Source: an uncultured Prevotellaceae bacterium
Lineage (GTDB): Bacteria > Bacteroidota > Bacteroidia > Bacteroidales > Bacteroidaceae
Length of the DNA: 64,000 nt
Reading direction: 5' to 3'
Assembly: GCA_900318555.1 (NCBI GenBank)
Contig: ONKX01000008.1
Coordinates: forward strand, 44,919-108,918
Position 1 is the stretch's first letter. The number at the start of each line of letters is the position of its first letter. Below are positions 53,320 through 62,002 of this stretch, in pieces. Made by a program: the position numbers and the translations under genes. The notes under the pieces were generated by a model. It ran no database searches. It was not told where the DNA came from and was given only the letters and a program-made list of their open reading frames with translations.

Positions 53320-53350
53320 ACTTTCAACTCTCAACTCTCAACTTTCAATC
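53319..53350. repeat. Heptanucleotide array (CAACTYT type) between kinase genes
   Basis: Four 7-nt units alternating CAACTCT and CAACTTT in the 33-base gap. The same unit family is found before tRNA-Ser at 5253-5285. Confidence 0.8.
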
Positions 53351-53352
53351 GT

Positions 53353-53973
53353 ATGCACATCGCAATCGCCGGAAACATCGGCAGCGGAAAAACCACGCTG
53401 ACCAAATTGCTCGCCCACCGTTATGGTTGGACGCCACGTTTCGAACCCGTAGATAACAATCCCTATCTGGCAGATTTCTATGCCGATATGCCTCGCTGGT
53501 CGTTTAACCTGCAGGTGTACTTCCTGAACAAGCGTTTCAAGGAAGTGGTGGAGATATCCAAGTCGAAGGAGGTCATCATTCAGGACCGAACCATCTTCGA
53601 GGATGCCCGAATCTTTGCGCCGAACCTGCACGGACAGGGCATGATGAGCGACCGCGACTTCGAGAACTACAGTGACCTCTTCGACCTGATGATGTCGCTG
53701 GTGAAGTTGCCGGACCTCATGATCTACATCCGTTCCTCCATTCCTACGTTGGTGGCACAGATTCAGAAACGCGGCCGCGAATACGAGCAGACCATGCGTT
53801 TGGACTATCTGCAGGGTTTGGAGAAACGCTATGAGGATTGGATAGCAACGTACAAGGGTCCGTTGATTATTGTTGATGGCGACCACTGTAAGTTTGGCGA
53901 CAATCCCGAGGACCTGAAGCAGGTCACAGACATGATTGACGCCAAGCTCTTCGGCCTGTTCCCGATGGAATAG
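53353..53973 (+). CDS. Deoxynucleoside kinase (second of tandem pair)
   Basis: 206 residues, clearly duplicated from the preceding gene: MHIAIAGNIGSGKTTLTKLL, FEPVDNNPYLADFY, IIQDRTIFEDARIF, KRGREYEQTM. Differences cluster in the substrate-facing segments (ARIFAPNLHGQGMMSDRDFENY versus VYVFMQNNKAMGNLSDRDYETY), so substrate choice may differ. It converges on the LytTR gene with no gap. Confidence 0.9.
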   Translation: MHIAIAGNIGSGKTTLTKLLAHRYGWTPRFEPVDNNPYLADFYADMPRWSFNLQVYFLNKRFKEVVEISKSKEVIIQDRTIFEDARIFAPNLHGQGMMSDRDFENYSDLFDLMMSLVKLPDLMIYIRSSIPTLVAQIQKRGREYEQTMRLDYLQGLEKRYEDWIATYKGPLIIVDGDHCKFGDNPEDLKQVTDMIDAKLFGLFPME

Positions 53974-54723
53974 CTATTTCCCGAGGAATTTTGTGTCAAG
54001 GTAGCGCTGAAAGGCTTCCTTGTACAGGTCTCCGATGGGGAGATAGGTGTCCTTATCTAAGATGATGCGATTTTTGTTGACTTCCTCGATTTTGTTGAGA
54101 TTGATGATGTAGGAGCGGTGTATGCGCATGAAATTGGCAGGCAACCGCTCCTCCATTTTTTTCATTGACAACAGCGTGATGATGGGCTTGGCGTCGGTGT
54201 CGAGCCACACTTTCAGATATTCGCTCATACCCTCGATATAGCGAATATCGCTGATGTTTACCTTGACGATACGGTAGTCGGTCTTGAGGAAGAGGACGTC
54301 GGAGGACATAGGGGCGTCGGAACTGCCAACTACTTGACCGGCTAACACCTGAGCAGTGGCCGTAGGGAGCTCTAACCTTTCCTTCAGGCGATTGGCGGCG
54401 CGTTGGAAGTCCTGCAGCCCAAAGGGCTTGAGCAGGTAGTCGACAGCATTGACACGAAAGCCTTCTACGGCATATTCCGAATAGGCCGTCGTAAAGACGA
54501 CGAGTGGCGGTACGGTGAGCGACTTCACAAAGTCCATGCCGTTGAGGTCGGGCATGTTGATGTCACAGAAGATGGCATCCACGGTGTCATTCTCTAAGAA
54601 TTTCCGTGCCTCCAGCGCACTCTGACACTGGGCTGCCAACTCCAGAAACGGTACTTTTTTAATATATGCAACGATTTGTTGGAGTGCCAACGGCTCGTCA
54701 TCTATGGCCAATACTCTAATCAT
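53974..54723 (-). CDS. LytTR-family response regulator
   Basis: 249 residues. An N-terminal receiver domain (VLAIDDEPLALQQI, phospho-acceptor Asp in IFCDINMPDLNGMDF, TTAYSEYAVEGF, YLLKPF) and a C-terminal LytTR DNA-binding domain (FLKTDYRIVKVNISDIRYIEGMSEYLKVW...RIHRSYIINLNKIEEV). It is coupled to the kinase by a four-base overlap. The direct target is not visible. The adjacent beta-helix lipoprotein gene is a candidate. Confidence 0.93.
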   Translation of the reverse strand: MIRVLAIDDEPLALQQIVAYIKKVPFLELAAQCQSALEARKFLENDTVDAIFCDINMPDLNGMDFVKSLTVPPLVVFTTAYSEYAVEGFRVNAVDYLLKPFGLQDFQRAANRLKERLELPTATAQVLAGQVVGSSDAPMSSDVLFLKTDYRIVKVNISDIRYIEGMSEYLKVWLDTDAKPIITLLSMKKMEERLPANFMRIHRSYIINLNKIEEVNKNRIILDKDTYLPIGDLYKEAFQRYLDTKFLGK

Positions 54724-55886
54724 AATAGCGGAATGGTTAGTTCGACATGATAGACGTCTAGTTCGTCTTGTATATTCAGTGTATAGTTGTTGTCATACAG
54801 TAAGTTTAAGCGTTGTTTGACATTCTTGAGTCCTACGCCGCCCTTCTCTTCGTTGGGTTTGTCGGCCTTCGAGTTGCGGCAAGTGAAGTGTAGCTTGTCG
54901 TTGACAGCCACTTTGACATCGACAAACGACTCGTGTTGGTACGAAATGCCGTGTTTGAAGGCATTCTCAATAAAGGTGATGAGCATCAGGGGCGGAATCT
55001 GCTTGTCAGGCGCCTCTTGGGGTAGGTCAACGGAAATCCGCACCTTATCGGTATATCGCAACTGCATCAGTGTGATGTAGTGACGGATGAAATCAAATTC
55101 GCGCGAGAGGGGCACTCCCTTCTTATCGCCTTCGTACAACACAAAACGCATCATCTTCGACAGTTCCAGTATCGTGTCCTTCGCTTTCTCAGGGTCGATA
55201 TCCACCAGTGCATGGATATTGTTCAGCGTGTTCATGAAGAAATGTGGATTGATCTGATACCTCAAATATTCCAACTGCTGTTCCAGATTCTCCTTTTCCA
55301 GCGCCTGCAGCTTCTTTTGGTCGTTGCGCGTCTTGAAATAGAGTTTGATGCCGAGGTTCATACCGCACATCAAGATGACAATGACGATAGCCACAATGTC
55401 GCGTTCACCGATGAAGGCAGGTGGACGCCTGTCAAATTTCTCGCCTCTGAACTCTGGCTTCTCGCCCCCGAATTCTGGCTTCTCGCCTCTGAACTCTGGC
55501 GGAGGCTCGTGATCAAAACGATTGCCCATAGGTCCAGGCTCATGCATTTCCTTGTCGTGAGGCATGTGTCTGCGTATGTCGTCAGGCTTGTTGCTGCACT
55601 GGTAGAAGGCAAAAGCCCCTATCATACATGCTGTCAGCAGGGCATAGAGCCAGCGTTTGTGGCGGAAGATAAGTAGTGGGGCGAGAACGAAGTTATGGAC
55701 GGCGAAGATGAGCAGATATACCCAGAAATGTCGCCATATCATCCACACCTCCTGCCAGTTAAAAGTCAGGGAACTGTCGTTGATGGTGCGGATATAAAGG
55801 CTCAGCAGTGGCGCTGCGAAGAGGAGTCCCCACAGCGCCACGTAGGCCGTATTCTCATATTTAGATTGTTCTTGCATCCATTTCAT
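54720..55886 (-). CDS. LytS-type membrane sensor histidine kinase with heptapeptide repeat
   Basis: 388 residues. Four hydrophobic segments (about 14-34, 50-72, 80-96 and 157-177) frame a hydrophilic insert (about 108-150) that is rich in Glu, Lys and Arg and contains the repeat EFRGEKP/EFGGEKP/EFRGEK encoded by three 21-nt units (55438-55500). Then come a coiled coil and the His_kinase domain, with the phospho-acceptor His in RYQINPHFFMNTLNNIH and a minimal ATPase (LITFIENAFKHGI and KGGVGLKNVKQRL). It is an operon with the LytTR regulator. Confidence 0.9.
   Translation of the reverse strand: MKWMQEQSKYENTAYVALWGLLFAAPLLSLYIRTINDSSLTFNWQEVWMIWRHFWVYLLIFAVHNFVLAPLLIFRHKRWLYALLTACMIGAFAFYQCSNKPDDIRRHMPHDKEMHEPGPMGNRFDHEPPPEFRGEKPEFGGEKPEFRGEKFDRRPPAFIGERDIVAIVIVILMCGMNLGIKLYFKTRNDQKKLQALEKENLEQQLEYLRYQINPHFFMNTLNNIHALVDIDPEKAKDTILELSKMMRFVLYEGDKKGVPLSREFDFIRHYITLMQLRYTDKVRISVDLPQEAPDKQIPPLMLITFIENAFKHGISYQHESFVDVKVAVNDKLHFTCRNSKADKPNEEKGGVGLKNVKQRLNLLYDNNYTLNIQDELDVYHVELTIPLL
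55438..55500 (-). repeat. Three 21-nt tandem units inside the LytS-type kinase gene
   Basis: Three copies (55438-55458, 55459-55479, 55480-55500) of a 21-nt unit that is itself built from three related 7-mers (TCTGAAC, TCTGGCT, TCTCGCC). Since 21 is a multiple of 3, the product is a heptapeptide repeat in the extracytoplasmic or loop segment. Confidence 0.85.
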
Positions 55887-55915
55887 ATAACGGATTTTTT
55901 GCTTTTTTATTGTGT

Positions 55916-57709
55916 TTACCAGCCACCGGGACGACCACCGTTGCCGCCAGGACCTCCGCCCATGCTACTATTGATGCTGTTCGAGGCTGTCACCGTCGTT
56001 GATGTGGAGCCCAGATTGAGCGTATAGCTCGAACCGCTCTGCATGCCTGGCGCAGAGATCAGTATGGTGCCGTTGTTGTAAGAGTAGGGAGGCATAGCAA
56101 ACGAGGCCAGCGTGGTAGAACCGCTTACGATGCTAACCGTTGAGTTGGCACTGACGGAACCGCTGGTGGTAACGATACCCTGTGTGGTGCTGCCCAACGA
56201 ACCGTCGAAGCGTCCGCCGATGCCGAAGATGTTGCTGCCCGAGATATAGAGCTTCTTCTGCTCGTTGATGTCGATACCGGCTTCTGCACCACCGGCGCCC
56301 ATGGCGATAATCGTGCCGCCCTTCAGATACATATTACCATTGGCGTCGATGCCGTCGTTGTTCGTTCCTACAGCTACCACCATGCCACCGCTGATAGTCA
56401 GGTCGCCGCTGGAGTTGATGGCGTCGTCGTGAGCTGATACCATCACCGTACCGTCCGTAATGTCGAGCGTGCCTTTACTTTCAATTCCCTCAGCGTTATT
56501 GCCTGTGGTTCGAACCATCAGGTCACCGCCAGAGATTGTCAGTACGCCATGTTCATTCTTCGTACCAATCTTGATACCCTTGGGTGACGACGTATAGGCA
56601 TCGTCCAGATTGTCGGTATTACCCGTATAGTTATGACTCTCCTGTGTGCCATTACTATAGTACAGCCCGCCCTCGGTGATGATGCGAATCTTACCGCCTG
56701 TAATGTAGGCCTCCCAATCGGCCTTCAGACCCTTGCCACCACTGCCTGTAGCCTTTACATTGATCTCACCGCCGTTGATGTCCATGATAGAGTCGCATTT
56801 GATGCAGGCTGCTCCTTTGGTCTCCAGGTCTTCTGTATCCCATTCGCCATTGCCTGTACAGATGACGTTTGTGCGTCCGCCGTTGATGTAGATGTTGTTG
56901 TCGCAGTTGATACCCTTGGCACCCTCACCGTCGGTCTGGACATTGATGATACCGCCATTGATGATGGCGTCGCTGCCCTTGATGCCGTGATTGGCGGCGT
57001 TGACGTAGAGGTTCACACCTTTCTCAATCAAGATATAGCTCTTGCTTTGGATGCCGTTGTTGTAGTTTCCCCTGATGTCGAGTGACCCCGTACCGCTCAG
57101 CAGTAGCTTACCCTTGCCGTAGAGGACACTTTTATGATCCTCCGTCGTACCGTCCGTCAGCTTGTTTTGCCCCGTCAGCACGATATATGCTGCCATCTTG
57201 CTTTGAATGTCAATGGCAGTTCCCTTGTTACAAGTGATATCCGCCCCGTTCAGGTTCAGCATGAAGTTGGTCTTGCCGTCAATGTATAACATGCCATTGC
57301 TGGTAGTGCCACTGACCACATAACAGATGCCTTCCGTCTTGCCGTGATTGGCAATGACACTGTCGCCACTAATGGTAATCTCCACACCATTCTCCGTCTT
57401 GGCTACGGGGTTCGTCATATCAATCTCCACTTTTGTGGCGAAAGACTGTGATTCCACGTTGTCTTCCGGCTCGGGGTAATAGGCGGCAGCGGTGCTGGCT
57501 GGCTCCGCAGTCGTCTTGTCGATATTGATGGAAAAACTAAGCAGTTCGCCAGTGCCAGCCGTACTGGTACCGTTGCCATTCGTGTTGCCGTTAGGAACGT
57601 CGCCACCAGGGGTGAAATTATTGGATGTGTCAAACGGATCGTCCGACGAACAGGCTGTCGTGACAGCCATTGATGCTGTGAGCATCGCTAAATAAATGAC
57701 TTTTTTCAT
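55916..57709 (-). CDS. Secreted beta-helix-like lipoprotein (carbohydrate-binding Cthe_2159-type)
   Basis: 597 residues starting MKKVIYLAMLTASMAVTTACSSDD, a lipoprotein signal, then a Gly/Asn/Thr-rich linker (to about 60) and a long repetitive region of short strands (VISGTTSNGMLYIDGKTNF, SGTGSLDIRGNYNNGIQSK, INGGIINVQTDGEGAKGIN, GGEINVKATGSGGKGL, DITDGTVMVSAHDDAINSSG). It resembles the Cthe_2159-type carbohydrate-binding domain proteins with a calcium-binding right-handed beta-helix. The C-terminal GGGPGGNGGRPGGW is Gly-rich. Its stop lies 30 bases before the kinase start, so it leads the operon. Confidence 0.85.
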   Translation of the reverse strand: MKKVIYLAMLTASMAVTTACSSDDPFDTSNNFTPGGDVPNGNTNGNGTSTAGTGELLSFSINIDKTTAEPASTAAAYYPEPEDNVESQSFATKVEIDMTNPVAKTENGVEITISGDSVIANHGKTEGICYVVSGTTSNGMLYIDGKTNFMLNLNGADITCNKGTAIDIQSKMAAYIVLTGQNKLTDGTTEDHKSVLYGKGKLLLSGTGSLDIRGNYNNGIQSKSYILIEKGVNLYVNAANHGIKGSDAIINGGIINVQTDGEGAKGINCDNNIYINGGRTNVICTGNGEWDTEDLETKGAACIKCDSIMDINGGEINVKATGSGGKGLKADWEAYITGGKIRIITEGGLYYSNGTQESHNYTGNTDNLDDAYTSSPKGIKIGTKNEHGVLTISGGDLMVRTTGNNAEGIESKGTLDITDGTVMVSAHDDAINSSGDLTISGGMVVAVGTNNDGIDANGNMYLKGGTIIAMGAGGAEAGIDINEQKKLYISGSNIFGIGGRFDGSLGSTTQGIVTTSGSVSANSTVSIVSGSTTLASFAMPPYSYNNGTILISAPGMQSGSSYTLNLGSTSTTVTASNSINSSMGGGPGGNGGRPGGW

Positions 57710-57752
57710 ATCCTTTGCTTTATTTTTAAGAGAGGTTTGTTTGTTCTGCTTG

Positions 57753-57760
57753 CAAAGGTA
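57753..57760 (-). promoter_or_regulatory. Promoter -7 box for the beta-helix protein-LytS-LytTR operon
   Basis: TACCTTTG on the minus strand, 43 bases before the ATG at 57709. Confidence 0.65.
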
Positions 57761-57768
57761 GATAAAAA

Positions 57769-57804
57769 GAGCCGGTTCGCAAAAAATATTCAGCGAACCG
57801 GCTC
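57769..57804 (-). terminator. Terminator after the Ala-rich lipoprotein gene
   Basis: A perfect 12-bp stem (GAGCCGGTTCGC/GCGAACCGGCTC) with a 12-nt loop. Read on the minus strand it is followed by TTTTTATC, so it ends the upstream transcript just before the next promoter. Confidence 0.8.
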
Positions 57805-57851
57805 ATTATTTCAGTGAAACGAGGAAGGAATCCTCTTCCTTCTTCCTTCAA

Positions 57852-57868
57852 ACATCTTACATCTTACA
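57852..57868. repeat. Short heptanucleotide array (CATCTTA type)
   Basis: Two to two-and-a-half copies of CATCTTA downstream of the lipoprotein gene. It is short and so could be coincidence, but it keeps the 7-nt period of the longer arrays. Confidence 0.45.
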
Positions 57869-57897
57869 GTCCGAGAGCTGGACAGCCTTCTCGGTCC

Positions 57898-58449
57898 TTA
57901 AAGCCCGAGAGCCTCCTTAGTCTTATCAGCGGCACCGTCAATAGCCTCGTTGGCCTTTTCCTTGGCAGCGTCAACAGCAGCGTCCTTGGCATCCTCAACA
58001 GCATCGACCACAGAGTCCTTGGCAGCTTCAGCCGCATCGCCTACTGACTGCAGGAAACCACTAACAACGTTTTCGGGTTCAATGTCTGTGATAGCGCTGA
58101 CAGCAGCAGCTACGGCAGCATTGTCACCAACCAGAGCCTTTACCTTGTCGGCATTCTCCTTCAGGAAGTTCTGCACCTTTGCAACATACTCCTTGGCAAT
58201 CTCAGGATTGGTCTTGATGAGTTCGGTCACCTTTACCTTGACGGTTTCTAACACAGCCTGCAACTTAGAAGCATCACCAGCCTCAATCTGTTCGCTCAGG
58301 GCGCTGATAGAGAGATTTGCAGCCTCTTCGGCCAGAGAGTCAACGATAGCAGCAGAATCTACCTCGTCAGCGGCAGCCTGCGTCTTGTTACCACACGATG
58401 TGAAACCAATGGCAAATACGGCCATTACAGCAAACAAAATCTTCTTCAT
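57898..58449 (-). CDS. Small Ala-rich amphipathic lipoprotein
   Basis: A 183-residue lipoprotein with signal MKKILFAVMAVFAIGFTSCGNK. The mature part is Ala/Glu/Asp/Lys-rich, with 11-residue-like amphipathic helices (VVDAVEDAKDAAVDAAKEKANEAIDGAADKTKEAL compressed into about 40 residues at the C-terminus), the type seen in LEA-like and apolipoprotein-like proteins. I do not recognise a family. The expected role is structural or membrane-surface, but nothing else can be read. It stands alone behind its own promoter (58511-58518 on the minus strand, TAAATTTG). Confidence 0.82.
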   Translation of the reverse strand: MKKILFAVMAVFAIGFTSCGNKTQAAADEVDSAAIVDSLAEEAANLSISALSEQIEAGDASKLQAVLETVKVKVTELIKTNPEIAKEYVAKVQNFLKENADKVKALVGDNAAVAAAVSAITDIEPENVVSGFLQSVGDAAEAAKDSVVDAVEDAKDAAVDAAKEKANEAIDGAADKTKEALGL

Positions 58450-58510
58450 AATTTACTTTCTCCTTAATTATTAATTAAACATAAATAAAAGTTTCTCACA
58501 AAACTGACGG

Positions 58511-58518
58511 CAAATTTA
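58511..58518 (-). promoter_or_regulatory. Promoter -7 box for the Ala-rich lipoprotein
   Basis: TAAATTTG on the minus strand, 61 bases before the ATG at 58449. Confidence 0.55.
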
Positions 58519-58614
58519 AGCCATTTTTGCGTTCGTTGTACTTTTTATACCCTTTTTTTGTATTTTTTTAAGTATTATATCCTAATTTATTTTGCATTTT
58601 CGCTCGATTTGCAC

Positions 58615-58636
58615 TACCTTTGACCTTTGGTCAAGG
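58615..58636 (+). promoter_or_regulatory. Second TAnnTTTG box overlapping an inverted repeat
   Basis: TACCTTTG at 58615-58622 runs into TTGACC TTT GGTCAA (58620-58634), a perfect 6-bp inverted repeat. It could be a distal promoter for the LptF/LptG-type gene with a built-in operator. The proximal box at 58690 is the better candidate. Confidence 0.4.
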
Positions 58637-58689
58637 TACTTCCGTTCGAAAAAGCTCAAATATTATTTGGCTTTTTGCTCACTTATTCG

Positions 58690-58697
58690 TACCTTTG
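58690..58697 (+). promoter_or_regulatory. Promoter -7 box, near-leaderless, for the LptF/LptG-type gene
   Basis: TACCTTTG ends 11 bases before the ATG at 58709, leaving a leader of only a few bases. Confidence 0.65.
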
Positions 58698-58708
58698 CAC
58701 CCCGAAAC

Positions 58709-60652
58709 ATGTTTCGAATAAAGAAATTAGACATATTTATCGCCCGACAGTTCGCGTTGCTGTTTTTCGCCACCTTCTTCATCTGCCAGTTTGTGCTGAT
58801 GATGCAGTTCCTGTGGCGTTATGTCGATGAACTGATAGGAAAAGGCCTGTCGCTCGAGGTGATGGCACAGTTCTTTTGGTATATGGGACTGATGCTCATG
58901 CCGCAGGCTTTCCCGTTAGCTATCCTGCTGTCATCGCTGATAGCCTTCGGAAATCTGGGCGAAAGTTCGGAGCTGACAGCCATCAAGTCGGCGGGTATAT
59001 CGCTGATGCAGGCTTTCCGTTCGTTGATTGTCATTGTCAGTGGCATTGCCATCATGTCGTTCTTCTTTCAGGAAATCATTGCCCCCAAGGCTTTCATCTC
59101 GTTCCGTCAGTTGCTCGTCTCGATGAAGCAGAAAAATCCTGAGGTGGAAATTCCTGAAGGTATCTTCTATGCCGGCATACCGGGCTCCAACCTCTATGTA
59201 CAGAAGAAGGATGTCGAGACGGGAATGCTCTATGGCATCATGATTTACCGTATGAACGGCGGCTACGAGGATGCTGCGGTCATCTTGGCCGATTCCGGTC
59301 GTATCCAGGCAACAGCTGAGAAGAAGCACATGCTTCTGACGCTATATAGCGGCGAGTGGTTCGAGAATATGCGTCAGTCCGGCATGAATGTTGCCGCCAA
59401 CGTGCCTTATCGTCGTGAGACCTTCTCCACCAAGCGTATCGTCCTTGATTTCGACAGTGGTTTCGATATGGCTGATGCCGGTTGGATATCACTGGACGCC
59501 CGTGCCAAGAGTATGGGTAAGATACTGCACGACCTCGACTCCATCCATGAATACAACGACTCCGTGGGTCGTCAGTTCTTCCGCGAGTCCTCTTTCGGTA
59601 TGAACCGCGGTATGACGTTGAGCAAGGAAGACTCCGTGAAGGTCGTCAAGACGCTGGCCCGTCAGCCGTTGAATCTGGACTCTGTCTTTGACAAACTCTC
59701 CGGTGAGAAGAAACAGGCGGTGATTACCCAGGCAAACAATGGTGCACAGGCCGTTCTCACCGAGATGGACTATAAGGTTGACTATTCTGAGAGTCTGAAC
59801 CGTGAGGAGCGTATCCACAAGATGGAGGCCATCAACAAGGTGACGCTGTCACTGTCGTGCCTCATCTTCTTCTTCATCGGAGCTCCTCTGGGGGCCATCA
59901 TCCGCAAGGGTGGTCTAGGTGTGCCGGTCATCATTTCCGTATTGGTGTTCATCGTATTCTATATCCTTGACAATACGGGTATGAAGATGGCGCGCGACGA
60001 CAACTGGACGGTATGGTTTGGAAAACTCCTCGGTACGGCTGTGCTTTCACCCATTGCCGTATTCTTTACCTACAAAGCCAACAACGACTCGGTAGTATTC
60101 AATATCGACCTCTACAAACAGATCCTCAGTCGGATGCTAGGCCTGCGCTCCAAGCGTAGCATTAGCCGTAAGGAGGTTATCATTGAAGAGCCGAAGTATC
60201 TGGCTGATGCCGAGATGCTCAAGAATATCAGTATCGAAATCGAGCGCTATGGCGAGGAACATCACCTGTTGCGCTGGCCCAATCCTATCAAGGTATTCTT
60301 CCGGCCTGGTGATGACCACGATATCGAATATATCAACAACGTACTGGAAACGGCCATCGAGGACCTGTCTTACACGAAGAACAGCTATGTGCTGATGAAA
60401 CTCAACCAGTTCCCCGTCATTGCCGTCCGTGCCCATACGAGACCTTTCCAGCGCAAGTGGTTGAACGCCATCACAGGTATCTTCCTGCCTACAGGCATCT
60501 TCTTCTATATCCGCATGATTCGCTTCCGCATCCGCCTCTATCGCGATTTGCAGCACATCATCAGGGTTAACAAGAAGCTCATCCCGCGTGTCATTGAACT
60601 GGGTGACGTTCAGGCCGAGGGCAGCATTACAGTAACAGACCAAAACAACTAA
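58709..60652 (+). CDS. LptF/LptG-type permease (YjgP/YjgQ)
   Basis: A 647-residue inner-membrane protein of the LPS export ABC transporter. It begins [29 protein letters not shown], with three helices in the first 120 residues (second about 55-80 with [21 protein letters not shown]), a periplasmic beta-jellyroll domain (about 135-350) and three more helices about 410-490 ([39 protein letters not shown]). The C-terminal about 150 residues are an extension common in Bacteroidetes, with another hydrophobic segment (about 605-620). The start is ATG 58709 behind a promoter box; the longer frame from 58592 is not used. It is co-directional with ribBA. Confidence 0.9.
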   Translation: MFRIKKLDIFIARQFALLFFATFFICQFVLMMQFLWRYVDELIGKGLSLEVMAQFFWYMGLMLMPQAFPLAILLSSLIAFGNLGESSELTAIKSAGISLMQAFRSLIVIVSGIAIMSFFFQEIIAPKAFISFRQLLVSMKQKNPEVEIPEGIFYAGIPGSNLYVQKKDVETGMLYGIMIYRMNGGYEDAAVILADSGRIQATAEKKHMLLTLYSGEWFENMRQSGMNVAANVPYRRETFSTKRIVLDFDSGFDMADAGWISLDARAKSMGKILHDLDSIHEYNDSVGRQFFRESSFGMNRGMTLSKEDSVKVVKTLARQPLNLDSVFDKLSGEKKQAVITQANNGAQAVLTEMDYKVDYSESLNREERIHKMEAINKVTLSLSCLIFFFIGAPLGAIIRKGGLGVPVIISVLVFIVFYILDNTGMKMARDDNWTVWFGKLLGTAVLSPIAVFFTYKANNDSVVFNIDLYKQILSRMLGLRSKRSISRKEVIIEEPKYLADAEMLKNISIEIERYGEEHHLLRWPNPIKVFFRPGDDHDIEYINNVLETAIEDLSYTKNSYVLMKLNQFPVIAVRAHTRPFQRKWLNAITGIFLPTGIFFYIRMIRFRIRLYRDLQHIIRVNKKLIPRVIELGDVQAEGSITVTDQNN

Positions 60653-60675
60653 CGCGTATATATATAATAAGGTAT

Positions 60676-61887
60676 ATGGAACAATTGAAACTGAATACAA
60701 TTGAGGAGGCTTTGGCAGACTTCCGTGAAGGTAAGTTCGTCATTGTCGTTGACGACGAAGACCGTGAGAACGAAGGCGACCTGATATGTGCCGCCGAGAA
60801 AATCACCCCCGAGATGGTGAACTTCATGCTGAAGAACGCCCGTGGCGTGTTGTGTGCTCCAGTTACCATCAGCCGCGCTGCCGAGCTCGAACTGCCCCAT
60901 CAGGTGCAGGATAATACCTCACTGCTGGGGACACCGTTTACTGTTACCGTCGATAAGATAGAAGGCTGCACGACGGGTGTCTCGGCCCACGACCGTGCGG
61001 CAACCATCCGTGCACTGGCCGATCCGCAATCGACGGCACAGAGCTTCGGACGCCCCGGACATATCAGTCCTCTCTACGCTCAGGACAATGGCGTGCTGCG
61101 CCGTTCGGGACATACGGAGGCGGCCATCGACCTCTGCAAGCTCACGGGTCTCTATCCTGCCGGAGCGCTCATCGAGATCATGAATGACGACGGCTCTATG
61201 GCACGTATGCCGCAGCTGATGGAGTTTGCGAAGGAACACGACCTGAAAATTATTACCATCAAGGATATGATTGCCTACCGTTTGAAGAAGGAGAGCCTCG
61301 TCGAGATGGGTGAAGAGGTGGATATGCCCACTGATTACGGCCATTTCCGCCTGATTCCCTTCCGTCAGAAGTCTAACGGTTTGGAACATCTCGCACTCAT
61401 CAAGGGTGAATGGGATAAGGACGAACCGGTTCTGGTGCGCGTCCATTCCAGTTGTATGACGGGCGACATCCTGGGTTCGAAGCGTTGCGACTGCGGCGAA
61501 CAGCTGCATAAGTCGATGCAGATGATTGAACAGGAGGGCCGTGGTGTCATTGTCTATATGCAGCAGGAGGGTAGGGGAATCGGTTTGATGAACAAGATTG
61601 CTGCATACAAGCTACAGGAACAGGGCCTCGACACCGTTGACGCCAATATCCATCTGGGTTTCAAACCCGACGAGCGCGACTACGGCTGTGGTGCCCAGAT
61701 TCTGCGTCTGCTGGGTGTTCAGAAGATGCGCCTGATGACGAATAACCCCGTGAAACGTGTAGGTCTTGAGGCTTACGGACTGGAGATCGTCGAAAATGTT
61801 CCCATCGAGATTACTCCCAACGAGTATAACCTGCGTTATCTGAAGACGAAGAAAGACCGCATGGGACATACACTTCATTTGAAGTAA
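60676..61887 (+). CDS. ribBA: Bifunctional 3,4-dihydroxy-2-butanone-4-phosphate synthase / GTP cyclohydrolase II
   Basis: A 403-residue enzyme that supplies both precursors of riboflavin. The N-terminal RibB domain (1 to about 205) has [17 protein letters not shown] and [12 protein letters not shown]. The C-terminal RibA domain (from about 215) has [24 protein letters not shown] with the zinc-binding cysteines, [14 protein letters not shown] and ending [13 protein letters not shown]. The gap of 23 bases after the permease gene suggests co-transcription. A heptanucleotide array follows the stop. Confidence 0.95.
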   Translation: MEQLKLNTIEEALADFREGKFVIVVDDEDRENEGDLICAAEKITPEMVNFMLKNARGVLCAPVTISRAAELELPHQVQDNTSLLGTPFTVTVDKIEGCTTGVSAHDRAATIRALADPQSTAQSFGRPGHISPLYAQDNGVLRRSGHTEAAIDLCKLTGLYPAGALIEIMNDDGSMARMPQLMEFAKEHDLKIITIKDMIAYRLKKESLVEMGEEVDMPTDYGHFRLIPFRQKSNGLEHLALIKGEWDKDEPVLVRVHSSCMTGDILGSKRCDCGEQLHKSMQMIEQEGRGVIVYMQQEGRGIGLMNKIAAYKLQEQGLDTVDANIHLGFKPDERDYGCGAQILRLLGVQKMRLMTNNPVKRVGLEAYGLEIVENVPIEITPNEYNLRYLKTKKDRMGHTLHLK

Positions 61888-61919
61888 GAAGTAAGAGGTA
61901 AGAGGTAAGAAGTGAGAAA
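61884..61919. repeat. Heptanucleotide array (GAGGTAA type) after ribBA
   Basis: Units AAGTAAG, AAGTAAG, AGGTAAG, AGGTAAG, AAGTGAG in the gap. It is the reverse complement of the unit family inside tatD and GH97. Confidence 0.85.
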
Positions 61920-61967
61920 AAAGTTAAAAAGTGACGCAATTATTCGTTTATAAGGAATAAAATGCGT

Positions 61968-61975
61968 ACTTTTGC
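61968..61975 (+). promoter_or_regulatory. Promoter -7 box for the aminotransferase
   Basis: TACTTTTG, matching TAnnTTTG, 27 bases before the ATG at 62003. Confidence 0.65.
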
Positions 61976-62002
61976 AGCTAAAATTATACACGAAGCAACA
62001 TT

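Noticed and set aside
5253-61919. CRISPR-like repeats
   Set aside because: The arrays have 7-nt units without unique spacers of constant length and no cas genes are present.
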